DNA of 64,000 nt from Streptomyces noursei. GTDB lineage: Bacteria; Actinomycetota; Actinomycetes; Streptomycetales; Streptomycetaceae. Location: NCBI RefSeq assembly GCF_016917755.1, contig NZ_CP070326.1:6014001-6078000 (forward strand). Reading direction: 5' to 3'. Position 1 is the first letter of the stretch; every line of letters starts with the position of its first letter. The notes under the pieces were generated by a model. The model was given only the letters and a program-made list of their open reading frames with translations, did no database searches and was not told where the DNA came from. Shown piece after piece: positions 57,586 to 64,000 of the stretch. The position numbers and the translations under genes are program-made.

Positions 57586-58875
57586 ATGACGGACCGCAAG
57601 CGCCGCAAGGGCCTCATAGCCAGTGCCGCGCTGATCGGGGGCGTTCTCACGGTCGCCGCGTGTGGCGGCAGTGCCACCGCACACGGTGGCGGTGCGGACA
57701 CCGGACGCCCCGACGGCACCCGGCACGAGAGCACCCAGCAGGTCGACGAGGCCGCCGCCCAGGACGCCTCGCAGGCGAAGATCACCATTACGCCGAGGAA
57801 CGGCTCGACGGACGCCGGCCTCAGTGACATGGCGGTGACCGCCAGTGGCGGCAAGCTCACCGACGTCACCATGACCACGGTCGTCGCGCACCAGAACGAG
57901 AAGACCCAGCGGAAGACCGTCGAGGGCACCCTCGCGGCCGACGGCTCCTCCTGGAAGCCCAAGCAGGCGCTGTCCCGCGCGACGACCTACCAGGTCACCG
58001 CCCACGCGGTGGACGCCCAGGGCCGCACGGCGGTGGAGAACTCCACCTTCACCACGGTCTCCCCGACCAACAGCTTCCTCGGGAACTTCACCCCCGAGGA
58101 CGGCTCGACGGTCGGCGTCGGCATGCCGGTGTCGATCAACTTCGACAAGCCGGTCAAGAACCGCCAGGCCGTCCAGTCGGCGATCACGGTCGCCTCCAGC
58201 AGCAACCAGCAGGTCGTCGGCCACTGGTTCGGCAACAAGCGGCTGGACTTCCGGCCCAAGGACTACTGGAAGCCGAACTCCCAGGTCACGATGAAGCTCG
58301 CGCTCGACGGCGTCGAGGCGTCGCCGGGCGTGAAGGGCATCCAGAACAAGACCGTCCGCTTCACCGTCGGCCACTCCCAGGTCAGCACCGTCGACGCCAA
58401 GACGCACCTGATGACGGTGGTCCGCGACGGCAAGGTCGTCAAGACCATCCCGATCTCCTCGGGCAGCGACGACCACCCGACCTACAACGGCCAGATGGTC
58501 ATCTCCGAGAAGTTCAAGCAGACCCGGATGGACGGCTCCACCGTCGGCTTCACCAACAACGACGGCAAGGGCGAGTACGACATCCCCGACGTCCCGCACG
58601 CCATGCGGCTGTCGAGCTCCGGCACCTTCATCCACGGCAACTACTGGGGCAAGGGCATCTTCGGCAAGGCCAACACCAGCCACGGTTGCATCGGCCTGGA
58701 GGACGTCAAGGGCGGCAACGACCCGTCCACCAACGCCGCGTGGTTCTTCGCCCACTCGCAGCTCGGCGACGTCGTCAAGGTGATCAACTCCCCGGACAAG
58801 ACCATCAAGCCGGACAACGGGCTCAACGGATGGAACATGTCCTGGTCCCAGTGGCTCGCGGGCAGCGCCGTCTGA
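57586..58875 (+). CDS. L,D-transpeptidase lipoprotein
   Basis: A 429-residue wall enzyme. The signal has a lipobox GVLTVAACGG with Cys at about residue 26. Two Ig-like domains follow (KITITPRNGSTDAGLSDMAV and FTPEDGSTVGVGMPVSINFD), then the YkuD domain with HLMTVVRDGKVVKTIPISSG, SGTFIHGNYWGKGIFGKANT and SHGCIGL, where His and Cys of HGN…SHGC are catalytic. The C-terminal extension with WNMSWSQWLAGS is typical of mycobacterial-type Ldt. It forms 3-3 peptidoglycan crosslinks. ATG 57586 is chosen because GGAGAAG stands 6 bp before it; ATG 57571 lacks this. Confidence 0.93.
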   Translation: MTDRKRRKGLIASAALIGGVLTVAACGGSATAHGGGADTGRPDGTRHESTQQVDEAAAQDASQAKITITPRNGSTDAGLSDMAVTASGGKLTDVTMTTVVAHQNEKTQRKTVEGTLAADGSSWKPKQALSRATTYQVTAHAVDAQGRTAVENSTFTTVSPTNSFLGNFTPEDGSTVGVGMPVSINFDKPVKNRQAVQSAITVASSSNQQVVGHWFGNKRLDFRPKDYWKPNSQVTMKLALDGVEASPGVKGIQNKTVRFTVGHSQVSTVDAKTHLMTVVRDGKVVKTIPISSGSDDHPTYNGQMVISEKFKQTRMDGSTVGFTNNDGKGEYDIPDVPHAMRLSSSGTFIHGNYWGKGIFGKANTSHGCIGLEDVKGGNDPSTNAAWFFAHSQLGDVVKVINSPDKTIKPDNGLNGWNMSWSQWLAGSAV

Positions 58876-58936
58876 CCCGACACGGCGGGCGGTGACGCCG
58901 CCCCGCGCACCCGCCCGACGCGCGCACCACCGAGAC

Positions 58937-58985
58937 GACCGGCGCCCGGCACCCCGCAGACCACGCGGGGCGTCGGGCGCCGGTC
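58937..58985 (+). terminator. Terminator after the L,D-transpeptidase gene
   Basis: GACCGGCGCCCG and CGGGCGCCGGTC pair as outer arms; ACCCCGC/GCGGGGC continue inside, with a 7-nt loop. Confidence 0.85.
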
Positions 58986-59060
58986 GCTGCATACGGGGCG
59001 CGCGGCACGGGCCCGGAGTCCGGGGCGGGCGGCGCCGGCGGCCGTCCGTACAGTGGCCGG

Positions 59061-60434
59061 GTGAGCGAGCACGCGAGGAACGACGGTGGGAAGCGCGATC
59101 GGCAGGGCCGCGGACGCGACGGCGCAGCGGGCGCGGGAGCCCGGCCCGGCGGCGACCCCGCCCGCCAGGCCGCCGACCTGCTCGGCACCATCCTCGGCAG
59201 CGTCCGCTACGCCGCGGACGGCCCGGCCGCCGAGGACGCCGTCGAGGCGGGTGCCTCGATGCTGGCCGCCGCGGCGCCGGGCTGGGAGGCGATGAGCGCG
59301 GCCGTGGTCACGGCCGCCGTGGACGCCGTCCGACGGTGCTGGGCGGGCGGCTGGCAACCCGCCGACCTGGAGCGGATCGTCCGGCGGGACGCTCCGGACG
59401 CCGCGACGGCGGAGCTGGTCGTCGACGCCGTCGCCGCCGAGGAGGCCCGCCGCCCTGGCGCGTCCGGCCCGGCCAGGGACCCCCGCTGGCGCGCCCAGCT
59501 CGACCGCCTCGACGCCCGCGTCTGGTGGGGCGCCGACCCCGCCTATCTGGACGCCCTGACGGCCCGCCGCCGCGCCACCCGCTTCGAGACCGCCTGCGAC
59601 GTCCTGACCGCGCTGCGCCTGCTCGCCCGGCTGCCCCGGATCACTCCGCTGCCGGCCCCGCCCGGCCCGTCCGGTCCGTCCGGCGGGAGCGGGCCCGGCG
59701 GCGCGCCCGCCTCCCGGATGCTCGGCCGGATCCGCGGCCTGCTCGCCAAGGCGGAGGCGACCACCTTCGCCGAGGAGGCCGAGGCACTGTCCGCCAAGGC
59801 CCAGGAACTGATGGCCCGTCACAGCATCGACGAGGCCCTCCTCACCCACACCCACGGCCCCGGAGGGAACCAACCCGCCGACGGCCCCTCGGCGATCCGC
59901 ATCGGCATCGAGGGCCCCTACGAACAGGGCAAGGCGCTGCTCCTCGACGCCGTCGCGGCCGCCAACCGCTGCCAGGCCGTCTGGGCCGCCGAACTCGGCT
60001 TCTCCACCGCCGTCGGCTTCCCGCCCGACCTGGAGGCGACCGAACTCCTCTACACCTCGCTGCTCCTCCAGGCCACCGCCGCGATGCACCGCGCGGCCGA
60101 CGAGCACCACGCCCGCGGCCGCTCCCGCCGCACCCGCGACTTCCGCCAGACCTTCCTCGTGGCGTACGCGGACCGCATCCGCACCCGCCTCTCCGCGGCC
60201 ACCGCCGCCGCCACGGCCGCGGCCTCCGCCGAAGCCGCCGCCGCGGACCGGCTCCTCCCGGTCCTCGCCGCCCGCGAACTCGCCGTCGAGGAGACCACCG
60301 GCACGCTCTTCCCCGACACCGCCCCGGTCCGCCTGCGCGGCATCCGCGACGCCGCCGGCTGGGACCAGGGCACCGCCGCCGCCGACCACGCCCGCCTCGA
60401 CCCCACCCGGCGCCCCGGACTAGGCCAAGAGTGA
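59061..60434 (+). CDS. DUF2786 domain protein
   Basis: A 457-residue protein. The central DUF2786 region is SRMLGRIRGLLAKAEATTFA, EEAEALSAKAQELMARHSID (residues about 215–255), a helical motif seen in phage and actinobacterial proteins of unknown role. Before it lies a helical region with VWWGADPAYLDALTARRRAT; after it FSTAVGFPPDLEATELLYTS and an Ala-rich coiled segment. GTG 59061 sits 6 nt after TACAGT, a probable -10, without a Shine–Dalgarno. The stop overlaps the 3' end of the convergent XRE regulator by 15 bp. Confidence 0.85.
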   Translation: MSEHARNDGGKRDRQGRGRDGAAGAGARPGGDPARQAADLLGTILGSVRYAADGPAAEDAVEAGASMLAAAAPGWEAMSAAVVTAAVDAVRRCWAGGWQPADLERIVRRDAPDAATAELVVDAVAAEEARRPGASGPARDPRWRAQLDRLDARVWWGADPAYLDALTARRRATRFETACDVLTALRLLARLPRITPLPAPPGPSGPSGGSGPGGAPASRMLGRIRGLLAKAEATTFAEEAEALSAKAQELMARHSIDEALLTHTHGPGGNQPADGPSAIRIGIEGPYEQGKALLLDAVAAANRCQAVWAAELGFSTAVGFPPDLEATELLYTSLLLQATAAMHRAADEHHARGRSRRTRDFRQTFLVAYADRIRTRLSAATAAATAAASAEAAAADRLLPVLAARELAVEETTGTLFPDTAPVRLRGIRDAAGWDQGTAAADHARLDPTRRPGLGQE

Positions 60435-61760
60435 GGCCGGAGCCACGAGTTGGGCGCGCTCGTGCAATTCCCGTGCGGCGTGATTTCTGAGGTGGGGCCG
60501 GATGAGCCGGAACATGTTGGTGATGCGTCGGTCCACCCGCCCGCTCTGCACCAGGGGATATTCGTCCAGGGCTTCATTCCATGTCGCACAAGCCGCTTCC
60601 AAGTGGCCGACCTTGAGCTGGAATTCGGCGAGCGTGGCCCGCTCCTTCACCCGGGACCTGCGATAGACGTCGTAACACAGCCGGTCCGACTCCTGCATGG
60701 CCTCGACCGCCCCTGGCACATCCCCCAGTTCGTGACGGACGTGGCTGATGTGGTAATGCAGCGCTGACGGGTCGTAGGAGCCGAACGCCTTCTCCCTGGA
60801 TTCGGCCTTCTCCATGGCGACTTCGGCCTCCCTCAGGTACATCAGCGCTTTTTGACTGTCGCCGATCTGCGCAAACGCGTGCGCCTGCTGTCCGGTGAGG
60901 AAAGCGCGCATGCGCGGCCCGGCTTGCGGGGAGGCGGCAGCGGCAGCGTCGGCAAGTCGCGCCGCCTGCCTGCCGTGCCCCAGGTCGACGGCCTGGACGC
61001 TCATTCCCCGTAGCGTCGTGCAGTACGTCAGATGGTCCTCCGACGCGCCGGCAAGTTCCAAAGCCTTGAGGTAGTACTGCTGCCCCAAGCCCTCCAGCCC
61101 CTCGTCCACGGCCATATACCCGGTCAGGTAGCACAAATCCGCGGCAGCCGACATCATCGCCTTGCGTACCGGCTCGGGGGCCGCGGCCCGTAGATACGGG
61201 GCCACGGTATTGACCAAGAAAGCCGCGGCCATCGGGCGTGCGTGGCGTCCGCCGAACTGGTCGTCCAGTTCCGACACCCGCTCGGTCATGGCGATGACCA
61301 TGTCGACCTCGGGCATGCCGATGCGCTGAGTCCGGCCGAGTTGGACTTCTTCCATCCGGCCCACCACATCGGGCCAATTGGGCACGGTCAGCGCGACGGA
61401 GAAGAGACTCATGCCGAGGACGCTGCGGCGCGAGGGATCCACGTCCCCCCGACCGAGGTCGACCAGCCCTTCGACCGTGCCCGCAGCGGCGTCCGAAGCG
61501 TCGGCAGGGGCTGGGAACCCGGCCTCGGCATGGGTGACCGGGCGTCCCAGCCTCCGGGCCAGGGCCTCCAGGATCAGCGGCCTGACCTCCTCCTTCGGCA
61601 GGTGCCCCTGACGCCACTGATGAGCCGATGGCTCGCGGTACTTGAGCGGGGTTCCTCTCTCGGTCCCGACGCGGTTCACGGCCTGGACGAACTGCCGCAG
61701 CGTCCAGCCGGTCTGCCGGTAAAGCCGTTCGAGGTGCCGATTCGGTTCCCGAGCGCCCAC
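60420..61760 (-). CDS. XRE-like regulator with TPR repeats
   Basis: A 446-residue protein. The N-terminus has an XRE-type DNA-binding domain (LYRQTGWTLRQFVQAVNRVG, then LKYREPSAHQWRQGHLPKEE), followed by a DPSRRSVLGMSLFSVALTVP segment that looks like a twin-arginine signal but lies internally, and a C-terminal TPR-like array (AVDEGLEGLGQQYYLKALEL, GHGRQAARLADAAAAASPQA, QKALMYLREAEVAMEKAESR). This architecture is common in Streptomyces regulators paired with small downstream or divergent proteins. GC content is a little lower than neighbours. It overlaps the convergent DUF2786 gene by 15 bp. Confidence 0.85.
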   Translation of the reverse strand: MGAREPNRHLERLYRQTGWTLRQFVQAVNRVGTERGTPLKYREPSAHQWRQGHLPKEEVRPLILEALARRLGRPVTHAEAGFPAPADASDAAAGTVEGLVDLGRGDVDPSRRSVLGMSLFSVALTVPNWPDVVGRMEEVQLGRTQRIGMPEVDMVIAMTERVSELDDQFGGRHARPMAAAFLVNTVAPYLRAAAPEPVRKAMMSAAADLCYLTGYMAVDEGLEGLGQQYYLKALELAGASEDHLTYCTTLRGMSVQAVDLGHGRQAARLADAAAAASPQAGPRMRAFLTGQQAHAFAQIGDSQKALMYLREAEVAMEKAESREKAFGSYDPSALHYHISHVRHELGDVPGAVEAMQESDRLCYDVYRRSRVKERATLAEFQLKVGHLEAACATWNEALDEYPLVQSGRVDRRITNMFRLIRPHLRNHAARELHERAQLVAPASLLA

Positions 61761-61790
61761 TAGCCCTCAACTCCCCGGTGTGCACGAGCG

Positions 61791-61805
61791 CTTAAAGCTC
61801 TTAAA
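61791..61805. promoter_or_regulatory. CTTAAA direct repeat upstream of the XRE/TPR gene
   Basis: Two CTTAAA elements (61791–61796 and 61800–61805), 9 bp apart start to start, in an otherwise GC-rich 216-bp divergent region. Probable operator or promoter zone. Confidence 0.4.
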
Positions 61806-61976
61806 AGCCGCTGCCGGTGCAACGGTACCGCCGGCTGTAGCGAGGCGGTTGCCTAGAGCGAGCACCGGCCCTCCTCGCGTCATGGCCGCCGCCCATCGGC
61901 GAGACGACGAGAGGACCCCCGCGACCGTGGTGGACGGTCCGGGGGCGTGGCCGTCAACCAACAAGGAGTTGACGAC

Positions 61977-62294
61977 GTGACCAACGCTACCGCGCGATAC
62001 TTAATCCCGTTGCTGCGGCTGCTCTTTCCCGCGCGAGGCTGCCACCGGTCGGCCGGTGCGCCACCCGTCGCCCGGCGTGCGGACGCGCCGGCGCGCGTAC
62101 GTCCTCGCGTTCCCGTCCGGCATGCGGGACTGCTTCGTGGCGAGGATTCGGCCCTGGTCCGCCCGTATGTGCTGACTCCCGAGGAGTGGCGCAGGCGTCG
62201 CCCCGGGCATGCGCGGGGGCGGACGCCGTGGCCGGCCGTGCACGGCGGCGAGGCCGGCCCGCGCCGGATCCACGGGGCGGAGGTGGGGGTCTGA
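61977..62294 (+). CDS. Small hypothetical protein divergent from the XRE/TPR gene
   Basis: A 105-residue protein from GTG 61977 with AAGGAG 9–10 bp upstream: TNATARYLIPLLRLLFPARG, Arg/Pro-rich middle, LLRGEDSALVRPYVLTPEEW and RRIHGAEVGV. The 'RGEDSxLVRPYxL–EE–RR' pattern with a C-terminal 'HGxEV' recurs in short Streptomyces proteins beside XRE-type regulators; no domain name or function is known to me. Its stop overlaps the next start (TGATG). Confidence 0.7.
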   Translation: MTNATARYLIPLLRLLFPARGCHRSAGAPPVARRADAPARVRPRVPVRHAGLLRGEDSALVRPYVLTPEEWRRRRPGHARGRTPWPAVHGGEAGPRRIHGAEVGV

Positions 62295-62491
62295 TGCCCC
62301 GCAACTGCCGTCCCGTTCACCTCGGGGAACCGGTGTCGGCGCCGGAGCCCGCGCCGGTCGCCGGGTGCGACGTGTGCGCCGCCCTGGCCCAGCAGCGCGC
62401 GGCGGCGCACGCCATCGGCGACAAGTCGACCGTCATCGACCGCAACATCGAGATCCGCCGCCACCCGCACGCCGAGGTGGCGCGGACATGA
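62294..62491 (+). CDS. Small Cys-containing hypothetical protein
   Basis: A 65-residue protein coupled to the previous gene by a TGATG overlap. It reads MPRNCRPVHLGEPVSAPEPA then a helix CDVCAALAQQRAAAHAIGDK and VIDRNIEIRRHPHAEV. CxxC near residue 25 might bind metal, but there is no second pair. Typical second gene of the XRE-linked small-protein pair in Streptomyces. Function unknown. Confidence 0.65.
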   Translation: MPRNCRPVHLGEPVSAPEPAPVAGCDVCAALAQQRAAAHAIGDKSTVIDRNIEIRRHPHAEVART

Positions 62492-62531
62492 GCGCGGCAC
62501 TCGTCGAGATCCGCCGACGGGCTCCGGCCCC

Positions 62532-63050
62532 CTACCGCCGTCGGGCTCGATGCCGCCGTACCGCATCGCGGTTGGCGCAGGCGTGGGAGCAGTAGCGCTG
62601 CCGGCCGCCCCGGGTGAAGTCGGCGAACACCCGGTCGCACTCGGCCAGTGCGCAGCGACCGAGGCGGTCCATGCCGCGCCCGGTCAGGTGCAGGGCCGTG
62701 CCGACGCTGACCACCGCACGGACCACGGCGCCCAGGCCGAGGCCGTCGTCGCGGTAGTGGATGTGCCAGCCCCCGTCGGCGTGGTCGGTCACGCGGGGGT
62801 GCCCGGCGGAGGAGGCCAGCAACGCGTTGACCAGGGCGGCCCGTTGCCCATGGGTTTCGGCGTCGGCCACGGCCAGCCAGCGCGGGAGGAAGTCCAGGAT
62901 CTCCGCCAGGTCGCCTGCGCCCACCGGGCGGTCGATGGCCATGCCCGCCGCCAGGCAGCGCGCGGCGAACTCCTCGGGGGTGCGCGGTGGTTCGGCCGCG
63001 AGCTGGACCATGAACCGCACGGGGTCTTCTCCGTAAGGGTTTTGCTGCAT
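62532..63050 (-). CDS. CGNR zinc-finger (ABATE domain) transcriptional regulator
   Basis: A 172-residue regulator. The N-terminal ABATE domain (VRFMVQLAAEPPRTPEEFAA … LAEILDFLPRWLAVADAE) is followed by a C-terminal CGNR zinc finger: RLGRCALAECDRVFADFTRG then RQRYCSHACANRDAVRRHRA, with four Cys ligands and a basic DNA-binding tail; CANR replaces the canonical CGNR. It is divergent from the oxidoreductase gene, with a striking repeat array between them, which is a likely operator. Confidence 0.88.
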   Translation of the reverse strand: MQQNPYGEDPVRFMVQLAAEPPRTPEEFAARCLAAGMAIDRPVGAGDLAEILDFLPRWLAVADAETHGQRAALVNALLASSAGHPRVTDHADGGWHIHYRDDGLGLGAVVRAVVSVGTALHLTGRGMDRLGRCALAECDRVFADFTRGGRQRYCSHACANRDAVRRHRARRR

Positions 63051-63130
63051 AAGGGCATTACAGCACCCTTGAGTGAACGGTTCCCGTTCGGAAGGGACCC
63101 GTTCGCGACCGACGCCACCGGCCCGGTCCG

Positions 63131-63190
63131 CGACGTCATCACGACGTCATCGACGTCATCGCGACGTCATCGACGTCATCACGACGTCAT
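63131..63190. repeat. Three tandem 20-bp repeats with six GACGTCAT motifs
   Basis: CGACGTCATCACGACGTCAT is repeated three times without interruption (63131, 63151, 63171), with one base change in the middle copy. Each unit has two palindromic GACGTC cores, giving six sites in 60 bp on nearly helical spacing. Most likely a cooperative operator for the divergent pair. Confidence 0.9.
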
Positions 63191-63218
63191 CACGAGTGGA
63201 CGAGGTGAGGAGCACATG

Positions 63219-64000
63219 ATGAGTCAAGCCCCTGCGAACACCGGGCGGCCGGCCCCGGTGTCCGTGCTCGGACTCGGAGCGATGGGACGGCAGTTGGCCC
63301 GCGCTCTGCTGTCGGCCGGGCATCCGACCACGGTGTGGAACCGCACCCCGGCCAAGGCCGACGCACTCGTCGCGCAGGGCGCGCGGCGTGCACGGACGGT
63401 GGCCGACGCGGTGGCCGCGAGCCCGCTGGTGATCGTGTGCGTACTGAACGGCGAGGTCGTCCACCGGATCCTGGAGCCGGTCGGGGCGGCGCTGTCCGGA
63501 AAGGCGCTGGTCAACCTCACCTCCGACACTCCCGACCGCAACCGCCGGGCCGCCGCGTGGGCGGCCGAACACGGCATCGCGTACCTCGGCGGCGCGATGC
63601 TGATGCCGCCCACCCTGGTCGGCAGGCCCGAGGCGACCGTCCTCTACAGCGGTTCGCGCCGCGCCCACGCCGAGCACGAGACCACACTCAAGGCCCTGGC
63701 AGGCCGGGCGCCCTACCTCGGCACCGACCCCGGGACGGCCACCGCCTACGACGTGGCGCTGCTGAGCCTCTACTACGCGGGTCTGGCCGGCATGGTCAAC
63801 GCCTTCGCCCTGGCCGGCGGGGAGGGCATACCGGCCCAGGACCTCGCGCCGCACCTGGACGTCATCCTGGGCCAGTTCCCGTCCGTCGCGGTGAGCATGG
63901 CCAGGGACATCGACGCCGGACGGTACTCCGGAGAGGCGGACGTCCTCGCGATCCACACGGCGGGGCTCGCCCACATCATCGAGACCTCCCGGAGCCACGG
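63219..64000 (+). CDS. Imine reductase-like NAD(P)-dependent oxidoreductase (partial)
   Basis: The first 260 residues are present. PVSVLGLGAMGRQLARALLS is the Rossmann nucleotide site, HPTTVWNRTPAKADALVAQG follows with the NRT that selects NADPH, and VIVCVLNGEVVHRILEPVG closes the domain. The C-terminal helical part (LLSLYYAGLAGMVNAFALAG, YSGEADVLAIHTAGLAHIIE) fits the imine reductase/reductive aminase branch of the beta-hydroxyacid dehydrogenase superfamily. ATG 63219 is preferred over ATG 63216 since AGGAG is 6 bp before it. Divergent from the CGNR regulator, a common pairing for such enzymes. Confidence 0.88.
   Translation, partial: MSQAPANTGRPAPVSVLGLGAMGRQLARALLSAGHPTTVWNRTPAKADALVAQGARRARTVADAVAASPLVIVCVLNGEVVHRILEPVGAALSGKALVNLTSDTPDRNRRAAAWAAEHGIAYLGGAMLMPPTLVGRPEATVLYSGSRRAHAEHETTLKALAGRAPYLGTDPGTATAYDVALLSLYYAGLAGMVNAFALAGGEGIPAQDLAPHLDVILGQFPSVAVSMARDIDAGRYSGEADVLAIHTAGLAHIIETSRSH

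Noticed and set aside
62488-62595. 35-residue frame overlapping the stop of the small Cys protein
   Set aside because: ATGA overlap looks attractive, but the peptide is Arg-rich and runs into the 3' end of the convergent CGNR gene; likely a shadow.
63131-63190. Possible CRISPR array
   Set aside because: The repeats are contiguous with no unique spacers and no cas genes are nearby.
1-64000. tRNA, rRNA or tmRNA genes
   Set aside because: No cloverleaf-like or rRNA-like stretch was noticed in the intergenic regions on reading both strands; a covariance-model scan could not be run.

Overview
The window is chromosomal DNA from a Streptomyces or a very close relative. G+C is very high, third codon positions are almost all G or C, and GTG starts and GTGA/ATGA overlaps are common. 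It carries the AfsQ1/AfsQ2/SigQ locus, the 42-residue MmpB-type membrane protein, a split biotin carboxylase/carboxyltransferase set with an epsilon subunit, and an adenylate cyclase. From memory, gene order matches the afsQ–cya–hutH part of the S. coelicolor core chromosome (about SCO4880–SCO4937). No rRNA, tRNA, CRISPR array, phage or intact transposase was seen.

Layout. 1–7.1 kb: a cell-surface glycopolymer locus. A polysialyltransferase-like enzyme (cut by the window edge) and a GT2 enzyme face left; a putative glycosyltransferase, a CMP-nonulosonate synthetase fused to a HAD phosphatase, a short NeuB-type synthase and another glycosyltransferase face right. 7.3–8.5 kb: an M20 amidohydrolase. 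8.7–15.8 kb: a nucleoside uptake and salvage operon (BMP lipoprotein, ABC ATPase, two permeases, cytidine deaminase, thymidine phosphorylase). 15.8–17.1 kb: a small accessory patch with a DUF6415-like gene and gene fragments. 17.2–22.6 kb: MFS transporter with divergent LysR regulator, a hydrolase, adenosine deaminase, a small secreted protein, PspC. 22.6–28.8 kb: VanZ, the afsQ operon, sigQ, a uridine kinase-like protein and a second secreted protein. 28.9–36.4 kb: deoC with two ALDH genes, a PH-domain protein, a phosphohexomutase/phosphopentomutase, purine nucleoside phosphorylase and a GGCT-like protein. 36.5–41.5 kb: NAD(P)H-quinone dehydrogenase, DeoR and TetR regulators, an esterase. 41.6–50.8 kb: acyl-CoA carboxylase genes accA2, accE and pccB, with Maf, a penicillin-binding protein, mmpB and birA. 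51.1–60.4 kb: adenylate cyclase, enoyl-CoA hydratase, a GAF-GGDEF protein, hutH, an LAXTG-type surface protein, an L,D-transpeptidase and a DUF2786 protein. 60.4–64 kb: an XRE/TPR regulator with two divergent small genes, and a CGNR zinc-finger regulator divergent from an imine-reductase-like enzyme.

How the parts fit. The nucleoside genes lie in four transcription units but form one pathway: import, deamination, phosphorolysis, mutase conversion to pentose-5-phosphate, then DeoC cleavage and acetaldehyde oxidation. A 14-bp palindrome (TCTACGCGCGTAGn) lies upstream of the transporter operon, deoA, adenosine deaminase, deoC and the phosphorylase. In three cases it sits beside the -10 element of a leaderless promoter, so one repressor probably controls the set. 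The acyl-CoA carboxylase genes sit beside birA, which biotinylates the alpha subunit. Other notable points: an apparent AUC start for the transporter ATPase, a catalytically stripped ALDH beside a complete one, a NeuB without its SAF domain, and a three-copy 20-bp repeat between the last two divergent genes.
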